A stretch of DNA of 32,419 nucleotides from Candidatus Moranbacteria bacterium RIFCSPHIGHO2_02_FULL_40_12b (GCA_001784725.1 MFRX01000001.1:16701-49119), one strand, 5' to 3'. Positions 23,308 through 30,118 are shown, counted from the first letter of the stretch. Notes: a model not told the origin generated them from the sequence alone. Numbers and translations are program-made.

Positions 23308-23381
23308 GTCCTCGTAGCTCAGTGGATTAGAGCGCCACCGTCCTAAGGTGGGCGTCGCAGGTTCGATTCCTGCCGAGGACA
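23308..23381 (+). tRNA. tRNA-Arg(CCT)
   Basis: Acceptor GTCCTCG/CGAGGAC, D-stem GCTC/GAGC, anticodon stem CCACC/GGTGG with loop GTCCTAA, T-stem GCAGG/CCTGC. Confidence 0.95.
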
Positions 23382-23414
23382 CCTTATAAATTCAAAAATT
23401 AAAATGCAAAATTA

Positions 23415-23443
23415 TTGAATCGTTTCGCGATGACTTTTATAGT
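23415..23443 (+). promoter_or_regulatory. promoter of cca; decides its start
   Basis: TTGAAT, 17-bp spacer, TATAGT, ending 7 bp before the ATG at 23451. The TTG that the track uses as a start codon (23415) is part of this -35 box. Confidence 0.7.
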
Positions 23444-23450
23444 AATTTTT

Positions 23451-24950
23451 ATGATTAAAAAAATTCCCAAGCAGGTTAAAGAGGTCTTGGAAAAGTTTGA
23501 AGAAAACAATTTTGAGGCCTATATCGTGGGCGGATGCGTGCGAGATTTGATAATGGATAATCCGCCAGCTGGCGGACCAAAGGACTGGGATGTGGCAACC
23601 AACGCCAAGCCGGAAGAAATAATAAAAATTTTCCCGGACAGTTTTTATGAAAATGAATTTGGGACAGTGGGAGTTAAAGTAGAAAGATTTATTGAGAATG
23701 GATTTTTGAATCCGGAATGCGAGCATGATGTTGTTGAGGTGACAACTTATAGGATTGAAAGTAAATATTCCGATAAACGCCGGCCGGACAAAGTCGAGTT
23801 CGCGAAAACCTTGGAAGAAGATTTATCAAGGAGGGATTTTACGATGAACGCGATTGCCTTAAAACTGATAACAAACAACAAACAACAAACAACTTACGAG
23901 ATTGTGGATTTGTTCAGCGGACAGGAAGACATTAAAAATAAAATTATCCGGACTGTCGGCGATCCGCATGAAAGATTTGATGAAGACGCGCTGCGGATGA
24001 TGCGGGCGGTGAGGTTCCACGCGGAACTCGGATTTGATGTTGAGAAAAAAACTTTTGAAGCAGTGAAAAAATACCACGCGCATATGAAGCATATAGCTAT
24101 GGAAAGAATAAAGGATGAATTAACCCGAATAATCTTATCAGACAATCCCGCTGAAGGCATAAATATGCTTCATGAAGCTAAACTGCTTGATTATGTCATT
24201 CCCGAATTAGAAAAAGGAGTAGGCGTGAAACAAAACCGCCATCACATCTATACGATTTACAAGCACAGTATTTTATCTTTGAAGCATTGTCCTTCGGAAA
24301 AGTTGGAAGTGCGACTGGCTTCCCTTCTCCATGACATTGCCAAGCCGCAAACGAAAAGAGGCGAAGGTGAATACGCGACTTTTTACAATCACGACCATGT
24401 CGGAGCGCGGGTGGCGGAAAAAATGTTAACTCGTCTGCGGTTTTCAGGTAACGTAATACAGAAAGTAAAATTATTAGTGGACAGTCATATGTTTTATTAC
24501 AATCCAGATGAAGTGGGGGAAAGTTCAGTGCGCCGATTAATTCAAAAAGTCGGTTTGGAAAACATAAAAGACCTTATTGATGTCCGTATCGCCGACCGGC
24601 TGGGGTCGGGCGTTCCTAAAGCCAAGCCGTATAAACTTCGCCATTTGGAATATATGATTGATAAAGTTTCGCAGGATGCGGTTTCAGTGAAAATGCTCAA
24701 AATCAACGGCAATGATTTAATGAAAGAGTTAAATATAAATTCCGGCCCAAAAATCGGCGCGATTTTAGATGTGCTTTTGGCGGAAGTGATTGAAAATTCC
24801 TCTAAAAATGAAAAAACCCTGCTTCTTTCCCGCGCCAAGGAGCTTATAAATTTGGATTTGTCTAAACTCCGCGAAATGGCGAAAGAAAAAATCGAAGAAA
24901 AGAAAGAAGAGGATGATAAGGAAATCAAAAGCAAACATTGGGTAAAATAA
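23451..24950 (+). CDS. cca: CCA tRNA nucleotidyltransferase with HD domain
   Basis: A 499-residue class II nucleotidyltransferase. GGCVRDLIM and the catalytic DWD lie near residue 45, followed by RRDFTMNA, the head-neck motif RFDEDALRMMRAVRF, a middle helical domain, and a C-terminal HD domain (LLHDIAKP). It adds CCA to tRNA 3' ends, which is needed here because nearly all the tRNA genes lack CCA. The start at 23451 is chosen because a promoter ends 7 bp before it. A palindrome (TCCGCCAGCTGGCGGA) inserts NPPAGG just before the catalytic KDWD, between GGCVRDLIM and the active site, an odd place for an insertion. The C-terminal tail is Lys/Glu-rich. Confidence 0.93.
   Translation: MIKKIPKQVKEVLEKFEENNFEAYIVGGCVRDLIMDNPPAGGPKDWDVATNAKPEEIIKIFPDSFYENEFGTVGVKVERFIENGFLNPECEHDVVEVTTYRIESKYSDKRRPDKVEFAKTLEEDLSRRDFTMNAIALKLITNNKQQTTYEIVDLFSGQEDIKNKIIRTVGDPHERFDEDALRMMRAVRFHAELGFDVEKKTFEAVKKYHAHMKHIAMERIKDELTRIILSDNPAEGINMLHEAKLLDYVIPELEKGVGVKQNRHHIYTIYKHSILSLKHCPSEKLEVRLASLLHDIAKPQTKRGEGEYATFYNHDHVGARVAEKMLTRLRFSGNVIQKVKLLVDSHMFYYNPDEVGESSVRRLIQKVGLENIKDLIDVRIADRLGSGVPKAKPYKLRHLEYMIDKVSQDAVSVKMLKINGNDLMKELNINSGPKIGAILDVLLAEVIENSSKNEKTLLLSRAKELINLDLSKLREMAKEKIEEKKEEDDKEIKSKHWVK
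23561..23576. repeat. 16-bp palindrome inserted in cca
   Basis: TCCGCCAGCTGGCGGA is perfect. It is similar to the arms of the hairpin at 32329 (CTGGCGGATTT). Confidence 0.7.
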
Positions 24951-24957
24951 CGCTGTA

Positions 24958-24985
24958 TGTCATCCCGAGCACAGTCGAGGGATCT
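24958..24985. repeat. TGTCATCCCGAG-type intergenic repeat
   Basis: TGTCATCCCGAGCACAGTCG followed by AGGGATCT, a form found as a dispersed repeat in many bacteria. It lies between cca and its terminator. Confidence 0.6.
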
Positions 24986-24998
24986 AATAAAAAACAGA

Positions 24999-25030
24999 AA
25001 AAGGCGGAACCGCGATGGGCTCCGCCTTAG
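24999..25030. terminator. bidirectional terminator
   Basis: AAGGCGGA pairs with TCCGCCTT around a 12-nt loop, between the convergent cca and 25066 genes. Confidence 0.8.
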
Positions 25031-25065
25031 GTCTTTTTGAGTCAGGTTTTTCCTGCCTCGCGTGT

Positions 25066-25590
25066 TTATGGATCGACTTTAAACTTTCGAGCAAGTCTCG
25101 TATCTATCCACTCAAGCAACTCTAGATAGGATAATTTCATGGCATAATTTTTTTCTGCAACCGCTAGTTCATCTGAAGGTTTCGCCTCATTATATTGGCG
25201 CTTTGGCAAGGCAACTTCTTTAGCTTTCAGAAAATCCGGTTTCAAATCTTGTTCAATGTAAGTTAATAAAAAGATAATTTCTCGATCATAAACACGGGCA
25301 CGGTATTTGTCTTCAAATCTTTGAAGAAATTCTTCCCAAACAAGACTCTTACTTCCGGAAGAAGTGCTTATCATTCTTTTATAATACGCTGCCGCTTTTC
25401 TTGTCGCATAATCGTTTTCACCATCAGCTCTTATGCCTATGTGTCTAAAACCATAAATCATGCTCCAAATAGCATCATTCAGTTTACGGAAATATTCCCA
25501 AAATAATTTTTTTCGAGTCCATCTTAATTCCTTCGACAAGCGCTTTATTTCATCGCTTGCTTTATCATTCTTAGTTTTGTATATAGCCAT
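25066..25590 (-). CDS. hypothetical protein, strong SD
   Basis: A 174-residue, helical, very basic and aromatic protein (ELRWTRKKLFWEYFRKLNDAIWSMIYGF near the N-terminus). It has no membrane segment and no catalytic motif that I recognise. AAAGGAGG precedes the ATG by 4-5 nt, so the start is secure. It follows a 42-codon membrane peptide gene by 33 bp and is probably co-transcribed with it. Its helical character with many Trp/Tyr residues resembles the other orphans in a general way only. Confidence 0.65.
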   Translation of the reverse strand: MAIYKTKNDKASDEIKRLSKELRWTRKKLFWEYFRKLNDAIWSMIYGFRHIGIRADGENDYATRKAAAYYKRMISTSSGSKSLVWEEFLQRFEDKYRARVYDREIIFLLTYIEQDLKPDFLKAKEVALPKRQYNEAKPSDELAVAEKNYAMKLSYLELLEWIDTRLARKFKVDP

Positions 25591-25623
25591 TTCTCCTCCT
25601 TTAATTTTTTGACGGGTTTGTAG

Positions 25624-25752
25624 TTATAAAAAATATTCTTTAATACTTGCGGCAATGGCTACAATAATAAATCCAAAAAACATGCCCGCAGTAAATCCAT
25701 CCCAAAATCCATCCCAAAACTTTTCACTTAGTTTTTTATCATTTTCCATCAT
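25624..25752 (-). CDS. small membrane protein, 42 aa, missed by the ORF track
   Basis: Two adjacent ATGs follow a GGAAAGGGGATA ribosome-binding site. The 42-residue product has a charged start (MMENDKKLSEK), a tandem FWDGFWDGF, and one membrane helix (about 21-36, TAGMFFGFIIVAIAAS), ending IKEYFL. A TTGACT-17-TATTAT promoter lies upstream on the same strand. It precedes the 25066 gene, so a two-gene unit is likely. I do not recognise it. A small membrane protein paired with a basic soluble partner could be a regulatory or toxin-like module, but nothing proves that. Confidence 0.6.
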   Translation of the reverse strand: MMENDKKLSEKFWDGFWDGFTAGMFFGFIIVAIAASIKEYFL

Positions 25753-25940
25753 TATCCCCTTTCCTACATTTTTTGCTAATCTGATAATATTTACTTTTTA
25801 ATGTTCTAAACAGTTAATAATAGCACTTTTAAGCATTATAGTCAATAATAATAGTCAAGTGAGATATAAAAATAGCAAAACTTGCTTTATTTCAGCCAAT
25901 ATGCCATACTATATTTAGTAGTCGGAAATTTACGAATAAT

Positions 25941-26681
25941 ATGGAAATAAAGCAGATTTTGGAACAAATTAATATTGACGGCAAAAAGGCGGAAGTATAT
26001 CTCGCCTGTTTGGAAATGGGCGGGGCGACTGGGTATTTGCTTGCGAAAAAGACCGGTCTCAAGCGGCCTACGGCGTATGATCTCATAAACCAGCTAATGA
26101 AAGAAGGTTTAGTTTATAAGTCCATAAAAGGGAAGATAAAATATTTTTCCCCGGCTGATCCGGAAGTTTTGATTTCCAAGCTGAAAGAAAAAGAAGAAAA
26201 AATAAAATCCATCATGCCTGCCCTTCAAAACTTATACAACTCTCCAAAAACAAAACCATTCATCAGATATTTCGAAGACAAGGAAGGTATCAAAGAAATG
26301 TATGAAGACAGTTTGCGCAGTTGCAAAAAAGGTGATGAAATTTTGGCCTATGTGGGAGACGATGTCTATGAGAACATGTCCGGATATATAGATGAGTATA
26401 TTCGGAGAAGGGTGGAAAAAGGGATACGGATTCGGGGAATTTACAAAGAAGCCGTCCTAGCGAAAAATTTTATGGAAAAAAACCGAGAACAATTGCGAGA
26501 GGTCCGGATTCTGCCGAAAAAAGATTTTCCTATTTCCAATGAAATTGATATTTATAAAAATAAAATTGCCATTGCCAGCTATGGCGCGGAAATGTTCGGA
26601 ATGATCATTGAATCAGCTGAAATCGCCCGCTCGCAAAAAGCCATTTTTGAACTAGCATGGAAAGGTGCAATCGATATTTGA
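25941..26681 (+). CDS. TrmB-type transcriptional regulator (third paralogue)
   Basis: A 246-residue protein. The N-terminal winged helix has GLKRPTAYDLINQLMKEGLVYK. A linker helix (LKEKEEKIKSIMPALQNLYNSP) precedes an effector domain with RYFEDKEGIKEMYEDSL and AEIARSQKAIFELAWKG. It aligns throughout with the 10057 protein: the same KRPTAY, NLYNSP/SIYNSP and FELAW/FNLAW landmarks. They are paralogues and may bind similar ligands. A promoter with TTGCTT-17-CATACT lies about 30 bp upstream. It is divergent from the 42-codon membrane gene, repeating the pattern of a TrmB-type regulator divergent from an orphan. Confidence 0.85.
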   Translation: MEIKQILEQINIDGKKAEVYLACLEMGGATGYLLAKKTGLKRPTAYDLINQLMKEGLVYKSIKGKIKYFSPADPEVLISKLKEKEEKIKSIMPALQNLYNSPKTKPFIRYFEDKEGIKEMYEDSLRSCKKGDEILAYVGDDVYENMSGYIDEYIRRRVEKGIRIRGIYKEAVLAKNFMEKNREQLREVRILPKKDFPISNEIDIYKNKIAIASYGAEMFGMIIESAEIARSQKAIFELAWKGAIDI

Positions 26682-26746
26682 TATAATATGGAACAGCGTG
26701 GCGATATAATCTAGTAACTGGTAATAAGTAATTAGTAAATAGTAAT

Positions 26747-26787
26747 AAAAATCCTTCTTAATCTCCCTTTTAAAAACGGAGAGAGCG
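26747..26787. repeat. AAAAATCC-type intergenic repeat
   Basis: AAAAATCCTTCTTAATCTCC followed by CTTTTAAAAACGGAGAG; a degenerate copy of the element seen in the wzy-like gene. Confidence 0.6.
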
Positions 26788-26810
26788 AAAAATATTTCAG
26801 ATTATTTTTA

Positions 26811-26856
26811 CCCTCACCTCAAATCCTCTCCCTGAAAAGGAGAGGAGGACAAGGAA
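26811..26856. repeat. palindromic repeat providing the 26870 gene leader
   Basis: CCCTCACCTC followed by CCTCTCCCTGAAAAGGAGAGG and AGGACAAGG. The end and the following ACTATT..ATG nearly match the yebC leader at 3980-4009. Confidence 0.65.
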
Positions 26857-26869
26857 AAAAACTATTTGT

Positions 26870-27484
26870 ATGGCTTGTCCCGTATCACACATCATTTACG
26901 TGAATAAATATTTTGAAAAAAATCCTTCCCATCAATTTGACACAGATGAGTTTATTTTGGGCTGTGTTTTTCCAGATATTCGGAGAATTGACAAATCAAT
27001 AAAAAGAAAAGACACGCATCTTAGGTTCAAACCGGTCGATCTAAATTTTGAGGGGCTGGATTCTTTTAACGCCGGCTGGAAATATCATGTATACTGCGAT
27101 ATGAAAAGAGAGGAAATTTTAAATAAATATAATTTCTATGCTCTAGGCAATGCGGGCGATGCATGGGGGTTGGCGGGAAAATTTTTAGAGGATGAAATTA
27201 TTTATGAAAAATATAACAATTGGGAAAAGCTTGTTTATTATTTTGAAAATATCCCAGGAATCGAAATAGGAGTTGATGTTTCACATGAAACTATGGATCT
27301 TTGGTACGCAATTTTAGCTAAATACATAGAAAAAAAACCGGATGGAAAAGCAATCAGAATTTTTTTGAGCAAGCAGCCAAAACTCGCTCCGAAATCGAAA
27401 GAAATAGTTTTGTCTGTGGACAAACTGGCAAGAAATGATAAAGTAGTTGAGATATTGGAAAAGGTTAAAGATGAAATTGTTTGA
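26870..27484 (+). CDS. putative metal-dependent hydrolase of zinc-dependent phospholipase C type
   Basis: A 204-residue protein starting MACPVSHIIY. Spaced His and Asp residues in the first 85 residues (SHIIYVN, FILGCVFPDIRR, KDTHLRF, WKYHVYCD) resemble the metal-binding pattern of small zinc-dependent phospholipase C/HD-like hydrolases common in CPR and Firmicutes. The C-terminal half is helical with VSHETMDLWYAIL, which could supply another His. No signal peptide. Substrate is unknown. A parS-like palindrome (TGTTTCACATGAAACT, 27277-27292) encodes DVSHET, the same peptide that a repeat adds in the wzy-like protein. The leader comes from a repeat element shared with yebC. Confidence 0.6.
   Translation: MACPVSHIIYVNKYFEKNPSHQFDTDEFILGCVFPDIRRIDKSIKRKDTHLRFKPVDLNFEGLDSFNAGWKYHVYCDMKREEILNKYNFYALGNAGDAWGLAGKFLEDEIIYEKYNNWEKLVYYFENIPGIEIGVDVSHETMDLWYAILAKYIEKKPDGKAIRIFLSKQPKLAPKSKEIVLSVDKLARNDKVVEILEKVKDEIV
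27277..27292. repeat. parS-like palindrome 6
   Basis: TGTTTCACATGAAACT differs from TGTTTCACGTGAAACA at two positions. It lies inside the 26870 gene. Confidence 0.45.
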
Positions 27485-27494
27485 CGGGGCATAG

Positions 27495-27518
27495 CCCCGC
27501 CCTTCGCGAAGGGCGGGG
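27495..27518. repeat. 24-bp perfect palindrome before a tRNA-Pro fragment
   Basis: Core GCCCTTCGCGAAGGGC extended by CCC/GGG-type arms to 24 bp. It shares the CCCTTCGCGAAGGG core with the palindrome at 14900. CGGGGCATA on the left and CGGGGTAAA on the right look like an imperfect duplication. Confidence 0.75.
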
Positions 27519-27540
27519 TAAATATACCGGTAGTACGCAC
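27514..27540 (+). pseudogene. tRNA-Pro-like 5' fragment
   Basis: CGGGGTAAATATACCGGTAG followed by TACGCAC is nearly the 5' half of the intact tRNA-Pro at 27652. It stops before the anticodon arm. Confidence 0.6.
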
Positions 27541-27566
27541 GACTTGCTTTGTTAAATTATATTATT

Positions 27567-27630
27567 GGAGCGTGGTATAGTGGCATTACCCCAGCATCAA
27601 AGCAAGGCGCTTGATGCGGGGCAGGCGCAC
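27567..27630 (+). pseudogene. tRNA 5' fragment with long hairpin
   Basis: GGAGCGTGGTATAGTGG has a tRNA-type acceptor and D-arm. Where an anticodon arm should be is a hairpin CCCC-GCATCAA/TTGATGC-GGGG; no T-arm follows. Confidence 0.45.
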
Positions 27631-27651
27631 TTTTATTTAATTCAAAATTAA

Positions 27652-27725
27652 CGGGGTATAGTATATCGGTAGTACGCGCCCTTCGGGTGGGTGAAGGCTG
27701 AGTTCAATTCTCAGTACCCCGACCA
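27652..27725 (+). tRNA. tRNA-Pro(CGG)
   Basis: Acceptor CGGGGTA/TACCCCG, D-stem GTAT/GTAC, anticodon stem CGCCC/GGGTG with loop TTCGGGT, T-stem CTGAG/CTCAG, then ACCA. It is the only tRNA in the window with CCA in the DNA. Confidence 0.9.
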
Positions 27726-27761
27726 ACTTAGAAGCAAGAAGTAAATATTAAGCGATATAAA

Positions 27762-28058
27762 ATGAAATTAGTCATAAAAAATATAAAAGAAAATTCAGTT
27801 AATATGCTAAGAAAAGTGGGCTATGTTTTTCAGCGGCATGAGGGCAGTGAAATGAGTTTTGTGCGGGTCTTAGCGCGGTCTGGTTTTCCCCGTTTCCATG
27901 TTTTTGTAAAGATGAAAGAAAATAATTTGTTGATTAATATTCATTTAGACCAAAAAAAGGAAACATACGGGAAAGCCAAAAGGCATCACGGGGAATATAG
28001 TGATAGCCAATTATTAAATGAGGAAATAGAGAGAATTCGAGAAATAATACAAGGTTAA
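27762..28058 (+). CDS. small conserved-looking hypothetical protein
   Basis: A 98-residue basic protein. A NMLRKVGYVFQRH segment leads into beta strands (FHVFVKM, LLINIHLDQKK) and a His-rich loop (KAKRHHGEYSDS), and a C-terminal helix. The strand-His pattern is loosely like small HicA-type or RNA-binding folds, but the HicA signature (G..hhRq.GSH) is only partly there, and no antitoxin gene is adjacent. No Shine-Dalgarno is seen. I leave the function open. Confidence 0.6.
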   Translation: MKLVIKNIKENSVNMLRKVGYVFQRHEGSEMSFVRVLARSGFPRFHVFVKMKENNLLINIHLDQKKETYGKAKRHHGEYSDSQLLNEEIERIREIIQG

Positions 28059-28148
28059 GCGAAAAAATAAGATTATCTAATTTCTAATTTTCAATTTCTA
28101 ATTTCTAAACGAATCCAATTTTTAAAAATTTAAAATTTTATTTAATAT

Positions 28149-28231
28149 GCCGGGGTGGTGGAACGGCAGACACGCTAGCCTTAGGAGCTAGTGCTCGAAA
28201 GAGTGTGGAGGTTCGAGTCCTCTCCCCGGCA
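28149..28231 (+). tRNA. tRNA-Leu(TAG)
   Basis: A class II tRNA with acceptor GCCGGGG/CCCCGGC, anticodon stem CTAGC/GCTAG with loop CTTAGGA, a variable arm, and T-stem GGAGG/CCTCT. The next gene's ATG starts 1 bp after its last base. Confidence 0.95.
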
Positions 28232-28232
28232 C

Positions 28233-29219
28233 ATGAAAAAAATAATAATTAAAAAAGAAAATTCAGGACAAAGAATTGATAAATTCCTTTCCTCCTATGC
28301 TAAAGCTTCGGCGGATAAAAAGCCAGAAGTTTTTTTAAATATGGAAATAACCCGCGGAGAAATTATTCGGATGATAAAAAACGGGAAAATTAAAGTAAAT
28401 AATAAGAATATAAAACCGAGTTATGTTTTGAAGGAAGGAGACAAGATAAGCGCAGAGCGAAAAGCGAAAAGCGAAAAGTTAATCCCGAAGGACAATATTA
28501 AAATTAAAATAATTTATCAAGATAAAAATATTATAGTTATTGATAAGCCAGATGGATTGAAAATACATCCAAATAATTTTGAGGAAAAAAATACTTTGGT
28601 GAATTTTTTAATTTCAAAGTTTCCGGAAATAGAAAATATAAATGATGGCTCGACGGGTTCGGATTTAAGGCCCGGAATCGTGCATCGTCTGGACAAAGAC
28701 ACTTCTGGCGTTATGATAATCGCGCGGAAGCAGGAGTCCTTTAATGAATTGAAAAATTTATTTAAAAACAGAAAAGTGGAAAAGAAATATTTGGCGGTAG
28801 TGCGCGGAAAATTAAAAAATAAAAAAGGGGTGATTGAAAAACCGATCGCGCGCGCGGAAAATTATAAAAAGCAGGTCATCGCCGGCGGGAAAACGAAAAC
28901 AAAAACAAGATCGGCCGTGACGGAATACGAAGTTATTAAGGAGTATGATAGCTGTTCTTTGCTGGAAATCCGCCCAAAGACCGGCCGGACGCACCAGATC
29001 AGGATCCATCTATTTTCTCTGGGACATCCGGTTATTGGGGATGAAATATATAAATTAAAATCCAAGATTCAACCTTTTTCTTCTTCAGGACTAAAACTTA
29101 ACGCAAAAAGGCAGCTGCTTCACGCGCAGGAAATAAAATTCGAATTATTTAGAAAAAAATATTATTTCCAAAGCAAGATTCCGGATGATTTTACCAATTT
29201 TCTAAGGAATCTTGACTAG
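28233..29219 (+). CDS. RluA/RluD-family pseudouridine synthase
   Basis: The track extends this ORF into tRNA-Leu; the true start is the ATG at 28233 (MKKIIIKKENSGQRID), giving 328 residues. An N-terminal S4 RNA-binding domain (GEIIRMIKNGKIKVNNKNI) is followed by the catalytic domain with IDKPDGLKIHP, the active-site motif HRLDKDTSG and RTHQIRIH. The family converts specific uridines in 23S rRNA or tRNA to pseudouridine; the target cannot be told (RluD-like by architecture). A repeat adds YAKASADKK at about residue 21, within the S4 start. Because the ATG is 1 bp after tRNA-Leu, its mRNA 5' end is probably made by tRNA 3' processing and would be leaderless. Confidence 0.92.
   Translation: MKKIIIKKENSGQRIDKFLSSYAKASADKKPEVFLNMEITRGEIIRMIKNGKIKVNNKNIKPSYVLKEGDKISAERKAKSEKLIPKDNIKIKIIYQDKNIIVIDKPDGLKIHPNNFEEKNTLVNFLISKFPEIENINDGSTGSDLRPGIVHRLDKDTSGVMIIARKQESFNELKNLFKNRKVEKKYLAVVRGKLKNKKGVIEKPIARAENYKKQVIAGGKTKTKTRSAVTEYEVIKEYDSCSLLEIRPKTGRTHQIRIHLFSLGHPVIGDEIYKLKSKIQPFSSSGLKLNAKRQLLHAQEIKFELFRKKYYFQSKIPDDFTNFLRNLD
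28294..28319. repeat. short repeat inserted in the rluA-type gene
   Basis: CTATGCTAAAGCTTCGGCGG followed by ATAAAA is read as YAKASADK. It interrupts the conserved start of the S4 domain (RIDKFLS..ITRGEIIRMI). Confidence 0.55.
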
Positions 29220-29332
29220 TCAATAGGAAAAAGATATTATGAAATGGCTTTAAATTTAATTAATTCGTTAAGAAATACTCAGTTATTGAGTTTGTTTTTA
29301 ATTTAATAAACTTCGAGTATAATAATAACCAT

Positions 29333-29773
29333 ATGAAGAAAAAAATGATTGAATTTAATTCCAGCCAAAGGACTAAGAAAATTCCTGAACTTAGAGCTGG
29401 AGATATCGTGAAAATTCACCGCAAAATAAAGGAAGGAGAAAAAGAACGACTGCAGGTCTTTGAAGGCATTATTATCGCCATAAAAGGAAAACAAAGCTCA
29501 TCGCCAATGATAACTATCAGAAAAATTTCTTTTGGTATTGGAGTGGAGCTTATATTACCTCTCTATTCTCCGCAAATTGAAAAAGTAGAATTAATCAAAA
29601 GGGCAAAAGTCAGAAGATCAAAATTGTATTACATAAGAAATAAATCCGCAAAATCCCTAAGGATGAAATATAAAGACATCATGGGATATGCAAAAGCGGA
29701 AGAGGAAAAACCCGAGCTGGAAAAAACGGAACAACCTCCGGAAAATATGCCGTCAGAAAAACATAGCCATTGA
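29333..29773 (+). CDS. rplS: 50S ribosomal protein L19
   Basis: A 146-residue protein. The L19 core covers about residues 12-112: PELRAGDIVKIHRKIKEGEKERLQVFEG, IRKISFGIGVE, PLYSPQIEKVELI and RAKVRRSKLYYIRN. L19 sits at the 30S-50S interface. A 30-residue Lys/Glu/Pro-rich C-terminal extension (ending SEKHSH) goes beyond the usual ~115 residues. The TATAAT box at 29318-29323 ends 9 bp before the ATG and there is no Shine-Dalgarno, so the mRNA is nearly leaderless. In most bacteria rplS follows rimM-trmD; here neither is present and the gene stands alone beside tRNAs. Confidence 0.96.
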   Translation: MKKKMIEFNSSQRTKKIPELRAGDIVKIHRKIKEGEKERLQVFEGIIIAIKGKQSSSPMITIRKISFGIGVELILPLYSPQIEKVELIKRAKVRRSKLYYIRNKSAKSLRMKYKDIMGYAKAEEEKPELEKTEQPPENMPSEKHSH

Positions 29774-29822
29774 TAAATTATTTTCAACGATAGTCGTTTG
29801 GGTAGATAGTTTACGTCTAGTC

Positions 29823-29905
29823 GGGCATGTGGCGGAATTTGGTATACGCGTATGCTTGAGGTGCATATGCCGCAAGGATTGGAGGTTCGAGTCCTCTCAT
29901 GCCCA
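29823..29905 (+). tRNA. tRNA-Leu(GAG)
   Basis: Class II tRNA: acceptor GGGCATG/CATGCCC, anticodon stem TATGC/GCATA with loop TTGAGGT, variable arm, T-stem GGAGG/CCTCT. Confidence 0.93.
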
Positions 29906-29911
29906 CTTTTT

Positions 29912-29962
29912 GGATGATTAGCTCAGTTGGCTAGAATATCTCTCTTTTGCTTCAGAAAGGAT
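29912..29962 (+). pseudogene. 5' tRNA fragment between tRNA-Leu and tRNA-Val
   Basis: GGATGATTAGCTCAGTTGGC is a full acceptor strand and D-arm start. A degenerate anticodon-arm-like CTTTTGCTTCAGAAAG follows, and the next intact tRNA begins without any T-arm. Confidence 0.5.
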
Positions 29963-29965
29963 TTT

Positions 29966-30039
29966 GGGTCTGTAGCTCAGTTGGCTAGAGCGCTTCTCTT
30001 ACAAAGAAGAAGTCACTGGTTCGAGTCCAGTCAGACCCA
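29966..30039 (+). tRNA. tRNA-Val(TAC)
   Basis: Acceptor GGGTCTG/CAGACCC, anticodon stem CTTCT/AGAAG with loop CTTACAA, T-stem ACTGG/CCAGT. Confidence 0.95.
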
Positions 30040-30043
30040 CATT

Positions 30044-30115
30044 GCCGCGGTAGCTCAGTGGTAGAGCGAAGGACTGAAAATCCTTGCGTTGGCAGTTCGA
30101 TTCTGCCCTGCGGCA
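30044..30115 (+). tRNA. tRNA-Phe(GAA)
   Basis: Acceptor GCCGCGG/CTGCGGC, anticodon stem AAGGA/TCCTT with loop CTGAAAA, T-stem GGCAG/CTGCC. Four bases after tRNA-Val. Confidence 0.93.
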
Positions 30116-30118
30116 CAT

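Noticed and set aside
23415-23450. TTG start for cca at 23415
   Set aside because: The TTG is part of a -35 box with a -10 box 17 bp later; the ATG at 23451 fits homologue length and promoter position.
28191-28232. Upstream extension of the rluA-type ORF
   Set aside because: It runs through the 3' half of tRNA-Leu; the ATG at 28233 matches the family N-terminus.
14872-30000. Trans-spliced split tRNAs
   Set aside because: The 5' halves (acceptors GCGGGCC, GGCCCCG, GCCCCCG, GGAGCGT, GGATGAT) do not pair with the 3' halves (ending GTGTCC and CCGTCC) present here.
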